Shown here one piece after another: positions 36,986 through 47,274 of a stretch of 64,000 nucleotides of DNA. The translations under genes were made by a program, and so were the position numbers. This stretch comes from Salipiger sp. CCB-MM3. GTDB lineage: Bacteria; Pseudomonadota; Alphaproteobacteria; Rhodobacterales; Rhodobacteraceae. Location: contig NZ_CP014595.1 of assembly GCF_001687105.1 (NCBI RefSeq), positions 1,821,001 to 1,885,000 on the forward strand, written 5' to 3'. How positions within the stretch are numbered: the stretch's first letter is position 1; the number at the start of each line of letters is the position of its first letter. The notes under the pieces are model-generated. The model had not been told where the DNA came from. It did not search any database and saw only the letters and a list, made by a program, of their open reading frames with translations.

Positions 36986-37137
36986 GGCGTGCTCCTTCTT
37001 GTCTGCGTCGGGCACAGGCCCAACATTGCCTCTTACCGTTAAAGTTTGGTCGATACGGACCATCCTTCAAGTGTTTTCTAAGCTTGCGGCGCTCACATTT
37101 AACGCGATTGTCGCAACGTGGCGTGAAATGTGGCGGC

Positions 37138-37899
37138 TTAGAAGCGGTCCTTCCGGGCTCGGATCTCGGCGAATACCGACACGTCATCTGCCCCGGTCAT
37201 CGCGAGGGTCTCGCGGATCGCGGGCGAATCCGGGCGTAGGAAAGGGTTGGTGGCCAGTTCCTCGGACAGCACGCAGGAGGCGGTTGGTCGCCCCTCTGTC
37301 CGGGCTTTGGCGATGGCGTCACTACGCAATTTAAGCGCAGCGTTCTGAGGTTCAATAGTAAGCGCGAAACGTGCGTTTCCGGAAGTGTATTCGTGACCCG
37401 AGTAAACGGTGGTCTCCGGCGGCAGGGCGATCAGGCGCTGCATCGAGGCCCACATCATCGCGGCGTCCCCTTCAAAAAGCCGTCCGCAGCCAAGCGCCAT
37501 GAGGCTGTCTGCGGTGAACACCGCCTCGGCCTGCGGCATATAAAAGGCCACATGGCCCAGCGTGTGGCCCGGCACGTCGATCACATGCACGCCGACGCCA
37601 TCCACAGAGAACTCGTCGCCCCCGCCCACGAGCTGATCCAGCCCGTCGATCTTTGCGGCTTCGGCGCGCGGGCCGATGACCGTGCAGCCGTAGCGCGCCT
37701 TCAGCGGTGCGATTCCCTCGACGTGGTCGTGATGGTGGTGGGTGATGAGAATCGTGCTCAGGCTCCAGCCGCGCGAGTCGAGTTCTGCTTTGATCGGACC
37801 CGCCTCGGGGGCGTCGATCAGGATGACACCCTCGGGACCGTTCACCAGATAGGCATAATTGTCCGAAAGGCAGGGGACGGTGACGACGTCGAGAGGCAT
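37138..37899 (-). CDS. gloB: Hydroxyacylglutathione hydrolase (glyoxalase II)
   Basis: Hydrolyses S-lactoylglutathione to lactate and glutathione, the second step of methylglyoxal detoxification. 253 residues of metallo-beta-lactamase fold: ILITHHHHDHVEG near 50 (two-metal site), VPGHTLGHVAF near 109, ADSLMALGCGRLFEG near 130, and TVYSGHEYTSGNARFAL near 165. The last ~80 residues form the glutathione-binding C-terminal domain. ATG 37899 is the chosen start. Divergent from the methyltransferase gene, 64 bases away. Confidence 0.95.
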   Translation of the reverse strand: MPLDVVTVPCLSDNYAYLVNGPEGVILIDAPEAGPIKAELDSRGWSLSTILITHHHHDHVEGIAPLKARYGCTVIGPRAEAAKIDGLDQLVGGGDEFSVDGVGVHVIDVPGHTLGHVAFYMPQAEAVFTADSLMALGCGRLFEGDAAMMWASMQRLIALPPETTVYSGHEYTSGNARFALTIEPQNAALKLRSDAIAKARTEGRPTASCVLSEELATNPFLRPDSPAIRETLAMTGADDVSVFAEIRARKDRF

Positions 37900-37963
37900 G
37901 GCTTTTCCTTCAAGGCTTTGACAGACTGGCCCCCAAGAGTGACGCAAGGGACGACGACCCGCA

Positions 37964-38713
37964 ATGCATCCAGATGTGCAGGCGCTCCGCGACTTCTATT
38001 ATCGCAGTGCGCTGGGGCGCGCGGCGCGCGGTGCCCTGCGCGATCAGGTGCTGCGACTCTGGCCCGAGGCGCAGGGGCTGAATGTGGCGGGCTACGGTTT
38101 TGCCGTGCCGGTTCTGCGGCCCTATCTTGCGCAGGCGCGGCGTGTCACCGCTTTGATGCCCGCACCGCAGGGGGTGATGCGCTGGCCCGCCGGAATGCCC
38201 AACGTCTCGGTACTGACCGAAGAGATGCTCTGGCCGGTGGAGACGGGACATCTGGACCGGCTTGTGGTGATGCACGGGCTGGAAACCTGCACCAATGTCA
38301 CCGCGCTTTTGGACGAGTGCTATCGCACGCTGGGGCCGGGCGGCGAGGTGCTGTTCATCGTGCCCAACCGCTCGGGGCTCTGGGCGCGGTCCGAGACGAC
38401 GCCCTTCGGGCAGGGCCGGCCCTATTCGCTCAGCCAGCTCGACGCGCAGCTTCGGGCGCATGACTTCCTGCGGGTATCGCACGCCTCGGTGCTTTATCAG
38501 CCGCCCTCGACCCGCCGCTTCTGGATGAAGACCGCGCCGATCTGGGAACGGATCGGTCGCACCGTTCCGGCGGTGATGGCGGGCGGGGTTCTGATGGTGC
38601 GCGCCTCGAAGCGCTACCCGCCGCAACGCACCGGGCTGAGCGAGAAAGTCCGCGTGCCCAATCCGCTCGGCGTGCTGAACCCCGCGCCCAGCAAAGAGCC
38701 GAAACCGGTCTGA
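37964..38713 (+). CDS. Class I SAM-dependent methyltransferase
   Basis: 249 residues. Methyltransferase type 11-like fold: [17 protein letters not shown] near 39 (SAM-binding glycine region, in weak form), [13 protein letters not shown] near 98, and [18 protein letters not shown] near 118, with the typical GG-turn before strand 5. The C-terminal tail ([31 protein letters not shown]) is not typical of a named enzyme. The substrate is unknown. It lies divergent to gloB, an arrangement I recall from related bacteria. Confidence 0.82.
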   Translation: MHPDVQALRDFYYRSALGRAARGALRDQVLRLWPEAQGLNVAGYGFAVPVLRPYLAQARRVTALMPAPQGVMRWPAGMPNVSVLTEEMLWPVETGHLDRLVVMHGLETCTNVTALLDECYRTLGPGGEVLFIVPNRSGLWARSETTPFGQGRPYSLSQLDAQLRAHDFLRVSHASVLYQPPSTRRFWMKTAPIWERIGRTVPAVMAGGVLMVRASKRYPPQRTGLSEKVRVPNPLGVLNPAPSKEPKPV

Positions 38714-39080
38714 ACGGACGGATTCGCGCCGTTACGTCATGGCATCGGTATCAACTGTCGGATGTGCCCCTCGAGATACGTTTGCGCTAGCGTGACGTGG
38801 GATAAAATTCTCTGCGGGCGTGAGGCATTCCGTCACATGTTCACGAAAAAGCGAGACATTCCATAGTCATGTCCGCCGCAAGCTTGGGCAGACCCGGTGC
38901 GAAGCCGGAAAAGCTACGCTCCGCAGATGGTTAAATGGCCGTTAGCATGTTGCGAGGTGCCCATGCCTCTGCTAGATCGTCGCTGATTTCGACGCCTTGA
39001 GGGCATCAGGGCAGGGACAACGCCTCCGGTCGCCGGGACACCCCCGTGCGTCGCGGGGGCCTCATATCGGAAGGGTGGAC
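38714..39080. other. Intergenic region upstream of the F1 ATP synthase operon (367 bp)
   Basis: No gene seen. It holds two sigma-70-like candidates for the F1 operon: TTGCGC...TAAAAT (38782-38808, 15-base spacer) and TTGCGA...TAGATC (38950-38978, 17-base spacer). A small GC hairpin, CCCCCG/CGGGGG (39041-39059), lies just before the atpH ribosome-binding site. The middle part (38820-38940) is of ordinary composition, with no recognisable element. Confidence 0.5.
38950..38978 (+). promoter_or_regulatory. Candidate promoter of the F1 ATP synthase operon
   Basis: TTGCGA (38950-38955), a 17-base spacer, TAGATC (38973-38978), ~100 bases upstream of the atpH GTG. It fits spacing rules, but the -10 is only fair; the alternative at 38782-38808 has a better -10 (TAAAAT) and short spacing. 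Confidence 0.33.
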
Positions 39081-39641
39081 GTGTCTGAACCAGCTTCGAT
39101 CTCCAGTGGCATCGCGGCACGCTATGCCAAGGCGGTCTTTGAGATCGCCAAAGAGGAACAAGGGCTCGACAAGCTCGAGAACGGTATCGACGACCTGTCT
39201 GCCGCCCTCGAGGAAAGCGCCGACCTGAATGATCTGATCACTTCGCCGGTTTACACCCGCGAAGCACAGGGCAAGGCAATCACCGAGATCGCCAAGAAGA
39301 TGGGCCTCGCGCCCGTGCTGACGAACACGCTGGGCCTGATGGCCTCCAAGCGCCGTCTCTTCGCGCTGCCGCAGCTCATCGCAACGCTGCGCGCAATGAT
39401 CGCCGAAGAGAAGGGTGAGGTGACCGCTGAGGTGACCTCGGCCATCGAGCTGACCCCGGCTCAGGCCTCCGAGCTTGCTGCGACGCTGAAGTCGCAGATC
39501 GGTTCGGACGTGAAGATCAAATCGACCGTGGATGAAAGCCTCATCGGCGGTCTCGTTGTTAAGGTGGGCTCGAAGATGGTCGACACGTCGATCCGCTCGA
39601 AGCTCAACTCCCTCCAGAATGCAATGAAAGAGGTCGGATAA
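39081..39641 (+). CDS. atpH: ATP synthase F1 subunit delta
   Basis: Couples the peripheral stalk to the top of F1 (OSCP type), 186 residues. Helical N-terminal domain ([20 protein letters not shown]) and C-terminal beta strand segment ending in [25 protein letters not shown] near 153-177, the family's most conserved stretch (split here: [18 protein letters not shown]). GTG 39081 is the start, with GGAAGGG upstream; the longer frame is rejected. Its stop is directly followed by the atpA ATG. Confidence 0.95.
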   Translation: MSEPASISSGIAARYAKAVFEIAKEEQGLDKLENGIDDLSAALEESADLNDLITSPVYTREAQGKAITEIAKKMGLAPVLTNTLGLMASKRRLFALPQLIATLRAMIAEEKGEVTAEVTSAIELTPAQASELAATLKSQIGSDVKIKSTVDESLIGGLVVKVGSKMVDTSIRSKLNSLQNAMKEVG

Positions 39642-41180
39642 ATGGGTATCCAAGCAGCCGAGATTTCTGCGATCCTAAAGGACCAGATCAAGAACTTCGG
39701 TCAGGAGGCCGAAGTCGCTGAAGTTGGCCGCGTGCTGTCCGTCGGTGACGGTATTGCACGTGTCCACGGTCTCGACAGCGTTAAAGCCGGCGAGATGGTC
39801 GAATTCCCGGGCGGCATCATGGGCATGGCGCTGAACCTGGAAAACGACAACGTCGGTGTGGTGATCTTCGGCTCCGACCGGGACATCAAAGAAGGCGACG
39901 TCGTCAAGCGCACCAACTCGATCGTGGACGTGCCCGCAGGCGAAGCCCTGCTTGGCCGCGTGGTCGATGGCCTTGGCAACCCGCTGGACGGCAAAGGCCC
40001 GATCGCGGCCTCCGAGCGCCGCGTCGCAGACGTGAAAGCACCGGGCATCATCCCGCGTAAGTCGGTTCACGAGCCGATGGCAACCGGCCTCAAGTCGGTC
40101 GACGCGATGATCCCGATCGGCCGTGGCCAGCGCGAGCTGATCATTGGCGACCGTCAGACCGGCAAGACCGCAATCGCGCTCGACGCCATCCTGAACCAGA
40201 AGTCGTACAACGACGCCGCAGGCGATGATGAGAGCAAGAAGCTCTACTGCATCTACGTCGCCGTCGGCCAGAAGCGCTCGACCGTTGCGCAGCTGGTGAA
40301 GCGTCTGGAAGCAACCGGCGCCATCGACTACTCGATCGTCGTCGCCGCAACCGCGTCCGACCCGGCACCGATGCAGTACCTCGCGCCCTACACCGCGACC
40401 GCGATGGCCGAGTACTTCCGTGACAACGGCAAGCACGCCCTCATCATCTATGATGACCTGTCCAAACAGGCCGTGGCTTACCGCCAGATGTCGCTGCTGC
40501 TGCGCCGTCCGCCGGGCCGTGAAGCATACCCGGGCGACGTGTTCTACCTGCACTCGCGCCTGCTCGAGCGTTCGGCGAAGCTGAACGAAGATCACGGCGC
40601 TGGCTCGCTGACCGCGCTGCCGATCATCGAAACCCAGGGCGGCGACGTGTCGGCCTTCATCCCGACCAACGTGATCTCGATCACCGACGGCCAGATCTTC
40701 CTGGAAACCGAACTGTTCTTCCAGGGCATCCGTCCGGCTGTGAACACCGGTCTGTCGGTGTCGCGTGTGGGTTCGTCCGCTCAGACCAAGGCGATGTCCT
40801 CGGTTGCCGGCCCGGTGAAACTGTCGCTCGCGCAGTACCGCGAGATGGCGGCCTTCGCCCAGTTCGGTTCGGACCTCGATGCCTCGACCCAGAAGCTGCT
40901 GAACCGTGGCGCGCGTCTGACCGAGCTGATGAAACAGCCGCAGTACTCGCCGCTGACCAACGCCGAGATCGTCTGCATCATCTTCGCAGGCACCAACGGC
41001 TACCTCGACAGCGTTCCGGTAAGCGAAGTCGGCAAGTTCGAAGCGGCTCTGCTCGCGTATCTGCGCGGCCAGCGTAAGGACATCCTCGACTGGATCGAAA
41101 GCGAAGATCCGAAGATCAAAGGTGAACCCGCGGACAAGCTGAAGGCAGTGCTCGACGACTTCGTTAAGACCTACGCCTGA
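39642..41180 (+). CDS. atpA: ATP synthase F1 subunit alpha
   Basis: Non-catalytic nucleotide-binding subunit of F1, 512 residues. Walker A GDRQTGKT at 169-176, [25 protein letters not shown] near 268-292 (read as [13 protein letters not shown] and [13 protein letters not shown]), and signature [14 protein letters not shown] near 364. Starts at the base after the atpH stop; no separate spacer, so it depends on translational coupling. Codon use is strongly biased toward C-ending codons, as for highly expressed genes. Confidence 0.98.
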   Translation: MGIQAAEISAILKDQIKNFGQEAEVAEVGRVLSVGDGIARVHGLDSVKAGEMVEFPGGIMGMALNLENDNVGVVIFGSDRDIKEGDVVKRTNSIVDVPAGEALLGRVVDGLGNPLDGKGPIAASERRVADVKAPGIIPRKSVHEPMATGLKSVDAMIPIGRGQRELIIGDRQTGKTAIALDAILNQKSYNDAAGDDESKKLYCIYVAVGQKRSTVAQLVKRLEATGAIDYSIVVAATASDPAPMQYLAPYTATAMAEYFRDNGKHALIIYDDLSKQAVAYRQMSLLLRRPPGREAYPGDVFYLHSRLLERSAKLNEDHGAGSLTALPIIETQGGDVSAFIPTNVISITDGQIFLETELFFQGIRPAVNTGLSVSRVGSSAQTKAMSSVAGPVKLSLAQYREMAAFAQFGSDLDASTQKLLNRGARLTELMKQPQYSPLTNAEIVCIIFAGTNGYLDSVPVSEVGKFEAALLAYLRGQRKDILDWIESEDPKIKGEPADKLKAVLDDFVKTYA

Positions 41181-41201
41181 GCGCCCTGAAAGGACAGGAT
41201 T

Positions 41202-42080
41202 ATGCCTAGCCTCAAGGACCTCAAGAACCGCATCTCCTCGGTCAAATCGACCCGGAAGATCACCAAGGCCATGCAAATGGTGGCCGCCGCAAAACTGCGG
41301 CGGGCACAGGATGCGGCCGAGATGTCGCGGCCTTACACCGAGCGCTTCAACGCGCTGCTCGGTGCTCTGGCGGCGTCGGTGGGCGGTAGCGCGACTGCGC
41401 CTAAACTTCTCTCGGGAACCGGGAAGGACGACGTGCAACTGCTCGTCGTCATGACCGCCGAGCGCGGGCTTTGCGGGGGCTTCAACAGCTCCATCGTGAA
41501 AAAGGCCCGCAACCGTATCGAAACGCTCAAAGCCGAAGGCAAGACGGTGAAGATCCTCACCGTCGGCAAGAAAGGCCGCGAGCAGCTCAAGCGTGATTAC
41601 GGCGATCTGTTCGTCGGTCACGTCGACCTGAGCGATGTGAAGAAGCTCGGCTATGCCGATGCTCAGAAGATCGCGAAGGATGTTCTCGTGCGTTTCGACG
41701 CCGAGGAGTTCGACGTGGCGACCATCTATTACGCCAAGTTCCAGTCGGTGATCAGCCAGGTCCCGACGGAGCAGCAGATCATCCCGGCGCAGTTCGACGC
41801 GCCCGAGGAGGATGCTGGCGGGTCCACGCTCTACGAATACGAACCCGGTGAGGAAGCCATCCTTGCCGACCTTCTGCCCCGCGGTGTCGCCACCCAGATC
41901 TTCTCGGCTCTGCTGGAGAACGCCGCCTCGGAACAGGGGGCTCGTATGAGCGCCATGGACAACGCCACGCGCAACGCGGGCGAGATGATCGACAAACTGA
42001 CGATTGAGTACAACCGCTCGCGTCAGGCGGTCATCACCAACGAACTGATCGAAATCATCTCGGGCGCCGAGGCGCTCTAA
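41202..42080 (+). CDS. atpG: ATP synthase F1 subunit gamma
   Basis: Central rotor shaft of F1, 292 residues. N-terminal coiled-coil helix with [21 protein letters not shown] at ~5-25 (given as [11 protein letters not shown] and ITKAMQMVA), Rossmann-like middle with [11 protein letters not shown] near 82, and C-terminal helix [17 protein letters not shown] near 250 plus [21 protein letters not shown] precedes the ATG. Usual place between atpA and atpD. Confidence 0.97.
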   Translation: MPSLKDLKNRISSVKSTRKITKAMQMVAAAKLRRAQDAAEMSRPYTERFNALLGALAASVGGSATAPKLLSGTGKDDVQLLVVMTAERGLCGGFNSSIVKKARNRIETLKAEGKTVKILTVGKKGREQLKRDYGDLFVGHVDLSDVKKLGYADAQKIAKDVLVRFDAEEFDVATIYYAKFQSVISQVPTEQQIIPAQFDAPEEDAGGSTLYEYEPGEEAILADLLPRGVATQIFSALLENAASEQGARMSAMDNATRNAGEMIDKLTIEYNRSRQAVITNELIEIISGAEAL

Positions 42081-42096
42081 GAACCGGAGACGATAA

Positions 42097-43521
<1,425 letters not shown>

Positions 43522-43564
43522 GACCAGCGGGGGGCTTCGTGCCCCCCAGTAACCGGAGGCCCAA

Positions 43565-44008
43565 ATGGCTGAAACGATGCAATTCGACCTGGTGAGCCCC
43601 GAGCGCAAGCTGCTGTCGGCCGCCGTGAAGTCGGTGCAGATTCCGGGCACCGAGGGTGATCTGACGGCCATGCCCAACCATGCGCCGATGATCACCACGC
43701 TGCGTCCGGGCATTCTCAAGGTCGAGACCGAGACCGGCACGGAAGAGTTCGTCGTGACCGGCGGCTTCGCCGAGATCGGCACCTCGGTCAGCGTGCTCGC
43801 CGAAAAGGCCGTGCCGCATGGCGACATGGATCAGGCGACCTATGAGGCGCTCGTGGAAGACGCTCTGATGGCCTACAAGGCCGCGAAGGAAGCTGCTCCC
43901 GAGAACGAGCCGGGCCCCGTGGACGAAGCGGCCAAGCTGCTTCAGGACATGGTGGCGGTTGGCGGTCACATCGGGCTCGACCCGAAATCGCCGAACCTCA
44001 ACTACTGA
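43565..44008 (+). CDS. atpC: ATP synthase F1 subunit epsilon
   Basis: Rotor subunit that regulates ATP hydrolysis, 147 residues. The N-terminal beta-sandwich ([43 protein letters not shown], read as [12 protein letters not shown]) is complete. The C-terminal helical part is short and acidic ([19 protein letters not shown]). Last gene of the F1 operon, followed by a strong terminator. A CGGAGGCCC ribosome-binding site precedes the ATG. Confidence 0.95.
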   Translation: MAETMQFDLVSPERKLLSAAVKSVQIPGTEGDLTAMPNHAPMITTLRPGILKVETETGTEEFVVTGGFAEIGTSVSVLAEKAVPHGDMDQATYEALVEDALMAYKAAKEAAPENEPGPVDEAAKLLQDMVAVGGHIGLDPKSPNLNY

Positions 44009-44029
44009 GGTCGTCTCGCTTGAAATTGC

Positions 44030-44056
44030 AAAGGCCCCGCATCTGCGGGGCCTTTT
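44030..44056 (+). terminator. Intrinsic terminator of the F1 operon
   Basis: AAGGCCCCGC (44031-44040) pairs with GCGGGGCCTT (44045-44054) around a 4-base loop, then TTTGCG. It lies ~22 bases after the atpC stop. Confidence 0.88.
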
Positions 44057-44102
44057 TGCGTTCAGCTGAACAGGCGGGATCGCCTGTCGAGTTCGTACCC
44101 GC

Positions 44103-44315
44103 TCAGCCCCCGTAGGCGGCTTGCCATGCGATGTCGCGGATGTTGGCGCGGCTGATGCCGATGTCGGTCAGTTCGCGGTCGCTGTATTGCTCAAGCTCGC
44201 CATAGACGCGGTGGTATTCGGCGCGGCGGCTGCGGGCGCTGCGCAGGCGTGCCATCATACCGGCAAAGCCCGGCTGGCGGGTGGCGGGGATCGAGTGAAT
44301 GTCGGTGGTTGCCAT
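44103..44315 (-). CDS. DUF1127 domain small protein
   Basis: 70-residue basic protein. The C-terminal DUF1127 helix pair is clear (YGELEQYSDRELTDIGISRANI, here split as YGELEQYSDREL and DIGISRANI), preceded by an Arg-rich segment (MMARLRSARSRRAEYHR). In other alphaproteobacteria, small DUF1127 proteins bind RNA and affect sRNA/mRNA turnover and phosphate/carbon metabolism. ATG 44315 has GGAG 6 bases upstream; ATG 44327 is an alternative adding four residues. Single gene on the minus strand, convergent with atpC. Confidence 0.88.
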   Translation of the reverse strand: MATTDIHSIPATRQPGFAGMMARLRSARSRRAEYHRVYGELEQYSDRELTDIGISRANIRDIAWQAAYGG

Positions 44316-44427
44316 CTTGGTCTCCATGTTTGTTCGCCCGAGAAATCGGCATGGAGAGGCGGTCTCACAAGATACGCAAAGGGAAGTGCCGCCTTGCAAG
44401 CCGCGCATGGCAGCGGCAAGCCCTTGG

Positions 44428-44886
44428 TCAGACGGGCTTTTCGAAATAGACCCGGTCGAACCCCTTCTCGGTGATCCGCGCAGTTTCGTGGTAGCCGAGC
44501 CGGGGATAGAGCACGAGGTTCTCGCGCATCAGGACGTGGGTATAGAGGCGGATCACATTGTGACCGCGCGCCCGTGCCTCCGCTTCGGCGAATGCCATCA
44601 GCGCGCGCCCGACGCCGCGGCCCTGCGCGGCAGGAGAGACGGCGATATTGTCCAGAAGCAGCGCGTCGGCCTGATCCAGCAGCACCAGCAGCGCCGCGAC
44701 CTGACCGTCGAGATCGGCCACATGCACATGGCCCGCCGCGATCAGCGCGGCATAATCGTCGAGCATGGGGCCGGGCTTTTGGCCCATGCGCGGAATGTAG
44801 GGGGAATAGGCGGTCTCGACGATCGCTTCGATCGCGGCAAGATCCGCGGGGTGCGCCCGCCGGATGAGCGGCGGGCGCGAGGTCAT
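44428..44886 (-). CDS. GNAT family N-acetyltransferase
   Basis: 152 residues. Motif A LLLDNIAVSPAAQGRGVGRALMAFAE near 77-102 (acetyl-CoA loop QGRGVGRA) and LYTHVLMRENLVLYPRLGY near 115-133 are textbook GNAT. Its ATG overlaps the prs stop by 1 base (TGATG), so it is co-translated with prs. It belongs to the small-molecule or protein N-acetyltransferase branch; the acceptor is unknown. Confidence 0.9.
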   Translation of the reverse strand: MTSRPPLIRRAHPADLAAIEAIVETAYSPYIPRMGQKPGPMLDDYAALIAAGHVHVADLDGQVAALLVLLDQADALLLDNIAVSPAAQGRGVGRALMAFAEAEARARGHNVIRLYTHVLMRENLVLYPRLGYHETARITEKGFDRVYFEKPV

Positions 44887-45896
44887 CACAGGATGCCTTC
44901 GTAGATCGGGCCAAGCACGTCGGTCTCGAACAGCGACGACACCGAGGTGCCGTTCCAGATGTTCAGGATCGCCTGTGCGAAGATCGGCGCGGTCGGCAGG
45001 ATGCGGATGTTCGGCGCGGCGGCGACCGGATCGGTCGCAGCGATCGAGTCGGTGATCACCAGCGACTTCATCACCGATTTGGTGACGCGCTCGACCGCCG
45101 GACCCGACAGCACGCCGTGGGTGATATAGGCGTGCACCTCGGTGGCGCCGTGGTCCATCAGCACCTCGGCGGCTTTGCACAGCGTGCCGGCGGTGTCGCA
45201 GATGTCGTCGACGATGATGCACTTCTTGCCGGTGACGTCACCGATCACGGTCATCTCGGCGATCTCGCCCGGCTTCTCGCGGCGCTTGTCGACGATGGCG
45301 AGCGGCGCGTTGATCCGCTTGGCCAGTTCGCGGGCACGGGCCACGCCGCCCACGTCCGGAGAGATCACCATGACGTCCTGCAGCGAGTCCTTGAACTGGT
45401 GCTGGATGTCGAGGGCGAAGATCGGCGAGGCGTAGAGGTTGTCGACGGGGATGTCGAAGAATCCCTGAATCTGTGCCGCGTGCAGGTCCATGGTCAGCAC
45501 GCGCTCGATGCCCGCTTCGTGGATCATGTTCGACACCAGCTTGGCGGTGATCGGGGTGCGCGCCTTGGTGCGGCGGTCCTGACGGGCGTAGCCGAAGTAG
45601 GGGATCACGGCGGTGATGCGCGCAGCCGAGGAGCGGCGCAGCGCGTCGGCCATGATCAGCAGTTCCATCAGGTTGTCGTTCGCCGGGTTCGAGGTCGGCT
45701 GGAGGATATACATATCCTCGCCCCGGACGTTCTCGTAGACCTCGACAAAGATCTCTTGGTCGTTGAACCGCTCGACGCGCGCATCCACAAGACCGACCGC
45801 ACCACCGCGGTAGAGGGACATGCGCCGCGCGATGGCATTCGCGAGCGGCTTGTTGGCATTACCCGCAATGAGCTTGGGTTCGATGACGGTGGGCAT
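44886..45896 (-). CDS. prs: Ribose-phosphate pyrophosphokinase
   Basis: Makes PRPP from ribose-5-phosphate and ATP for nucleotide, His and Trp synthesis. 336 residues. Motifs: [19 protein letters not shown] near 42 (read as [16 protein letters not shown]), YFGYARQDR near 100 (flexible loop), [12 protein letters not shown] near 137, KRREKPGEI, and the PRPP-binding [11 protein letters not shown] near 233. It has a few more residues than E. coli Prs at the C-terminal region. Divergent from the isomerase gene; coupled to a GNAT gene downstream. The PRPP it makes serves, among others, the pyrimidine route encoded 3 kb away. Confidence 0.97.
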   Translation of the reverse strand: MPTVIEPKLIAGNANKPLANAIARRMSLYRGGAVGLVDARVERFNDQEIFVEVYENVRGEDMYILQPTSNPANDNLMELLIMADALRRSSAARITAVIPYFGYARQDRRTKARTPITAKLVSNMIHEAGIERVLTMDLHAAQIQGFFDIPVDNLYASPIFALDIQHQFKDSLQDVMVISPDVGGVARARELAKRINAPLAIVDKRREKPGEIAEMTVIGDVTGKKCIIVDDICDTAGTLCKAAEVLMDHGATEVHAYITHGVLSGPAVERVTKSVMKSLVITDSIAATDPVAAAPNIRILPTAPIFAQAILNIWNGTSVSSLFETDVLGPIYEGIL

Positions 45897-45998
45897 TTGG
45901 GAGGCTCCGGCGTTACGGAATGACAGATTCGTGACGTTGCGGTCGCCTTAACACGCAGTTAGCGTGGGGCAAAGATACAGGGGAGGGCATGTGACGCC

Positions 45999-46598
45999 AT
46001 GGCACGAATTGATTACTACTTTTCCATGTTGTCGCCGTTTGCCTATCTGGCCGGGCCGCGGTTCGAGGAGATCGCCAAGGCGCATGGGGCCGAGGTGATC
46101 TACAAGCCCTTCGACATTATGGCGCTGTTTCCGCGGACCGGCGGCGCGCCGCTCGGGCAGCGGCACCCGTCACGGATCGACTACCGCAATGTGGATCTGC
46201 CGCGGCAGGCGAAAAAGGCGGGCATGCCGCTGAACCTCAAGCCGATGTTCTGGCCGACCAATGCGGCGCCGTCGTCCTATGCGATCATCGCGGCGGCCAA
46301 GGCGGGCGGCGGAAACGTCGGCGGGCTGATCCAGAGCCTGCTGCGGGCCAGCTGGGCGGAAGAAAAGGACATCGCCGAGGATGAGGTGATCCGCGCCGCG
46401 CTCGAAGAGAATGGCTTCGATCCGTCGCTCGCGGACAGCGGCCTGCTGGTTGGGGCCGAGACCTATGCCGCCAACCTCGAAGACGCGGTGGGGGCCGGGG
46501 TCTTCGGCTCGCCGTTCTGGATCACCGCAGAGGGCGAGAAGTTCTGGGGGCAGGACCGGCTCGAAGATCTGGACCTGCACCTGAGCGGGAAGCTCTGA
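45999..46598 (+). CDS. 2-hydroxychromene-2-carboxylate isomerase-like protein (DsbA/GST-kappa family)
   Basis: 199-residue thioredoxin-fold protein. The N-terminal motif YYFSMLSPFAYLAGPRFEEI holds the Ser (residue ~13) that replaces the DsbA Cys in HCCA isomerases. MFWPTNAAPSSYAIIAA near 80, a helical insert, and the C-terminal GVFGSPFWI with the cis-Pro region near 170 fit the family. Such enzymes use glutathione in aromatic degradation, but no degradation genes lie nearby, so the substrate is uncertain. Confidence 0.87.
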   Translation: MARIDYYFSMLSPFAYLAGPRFEEIAKAHGAEVIYKPFDIMALFPRTGGAPLGQRHPSRIDYRNVDLPRQAKKAGMPLNLKPMFWPTNAAPSSYAIIAAAKAGGGNVGGLIQSLLRASWAEEKDIAEDEVIRAALEENGFDPSLADSGLLVGAETYAANLEDAVGAGVFGSPFWITAEGEKFWGQDRLEDLDLHLSGKL

Positions 46599-46622
46599 GA
46601 CTAGCGCTACGATAGGGAGCCG

Positions 46623-46641
46623 GCCCGGCGTGCAGCCGGGC
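46623..46641. terminator. Hairpin between convergent isomerase and plsY genes
   Basis: GCCCGGC (46623-46629) pairs with GCCGGGC (46635-46641) around a 5-base loop, in the 63-base gap between convergent genes. There is no clear T-run on either strand, so it is a weak bidirectional terminator candidate. Confidence 0.45.
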
Positions 46642-46661
46642 TGAATCACCTCGGAGCGCGC

Positions 46662-47273
46662 TTAGCCCTTCTGGCCGATCTTCGACTCGGTGCCCTTGCG
46701 GATGCGGTCGATGTTCTCGCGGTGACGCCAGAAGATCAGCGCGGTCAGCACCAGTGTCAGCGCGGTCATCTGGGTTTCGGCAAAGAGCACCATCCAGACC
46801 GTCGACAGCAGCGCCGCCACCAGCGCGCCGACCGACGAGATGCGCGACATCGCGGCCCCGGCCAGCCATGTGGCGCAGGTGATCAGCCCCACCGGCCAGT
46901 GCAGCGCCAGCACGAGGCCGATGAAGGTCGCCACGCCCTTGCCGCCCTTGAACTTCAGCCAGACCGGATAGCAATGGCCCAGAAACGCCGTGAGGCCGGC
47001 CAGCTGCGCCGCATCCTCGCCCGCCAGCCAGCGCGCCAGCAGCACGGCCACCGCGCCTTTGCCGCCGTCGAGGATCAGCGTGCCCGCCGCCGCCGCCTTG
47101 TTGCCGGTGCGCAGCACATTGGTCGCGCCGATGTTGCCCGAACCGATCGAGCGCAGATCGCCGAGGTTCATCGCCTGGGTCAGCAGCAGGCCGAAGGGGA
47201 TCGAGCCAAGCAGGTAGCCCAGCACCGCCCAGAGGCTCAGCACGGGGACCGAAGAGGTGATCTCGGGCAGCAT
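46662..47273 (-). CDS. plsY: Glycerol-3-phosphate acyltransferase PlsY
   Basis: Inner-membrane enzyme that moves an acyl group from acyl-phosphate to glycerol-3-phosphate, the first step of phospholipid synthesis. 203 residues with about five to seven hydrophobic helices. Conserved loops: GYLLGSIPFGLLL near 19, SIGSGNIGATNVLRTG near 42, and FLGHCYPVWLKFKGGKGVAT near 96-115 (given as GHCYPVWLKFKGGKGVAT). ATG 47273 begins 1 base after the pyrC-like stop, so it is the last gene of the pyrB operon. Confidence 0.96.
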   Translation of the reverse strand: MLPEITSSVPVLSLWAVLGYLLGSIPFGLLLTQAMNLGDLRSIGSGNIGATNVLRTGNKAAAAGTLILDGGKGAVAVLLARWLAGEDAAQLAGLTAFLGHCYPVWLKFKGGKGVATFIGLVLALHWPVGLITCATWLAGAAMSRISSVGALVAALLSTVWMVLFAETQMTALTLVLTALIFWRHRENIDRIRKGTESKIGQKG

Positions 47274-47274
47274 G

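Noticed and set aside
36986..37063. Longer ClpA start at 37063
   Set aside because: The Clp N-domain begins at PSFSNTLEQ; AAGGAG is placed for GTG 36985.
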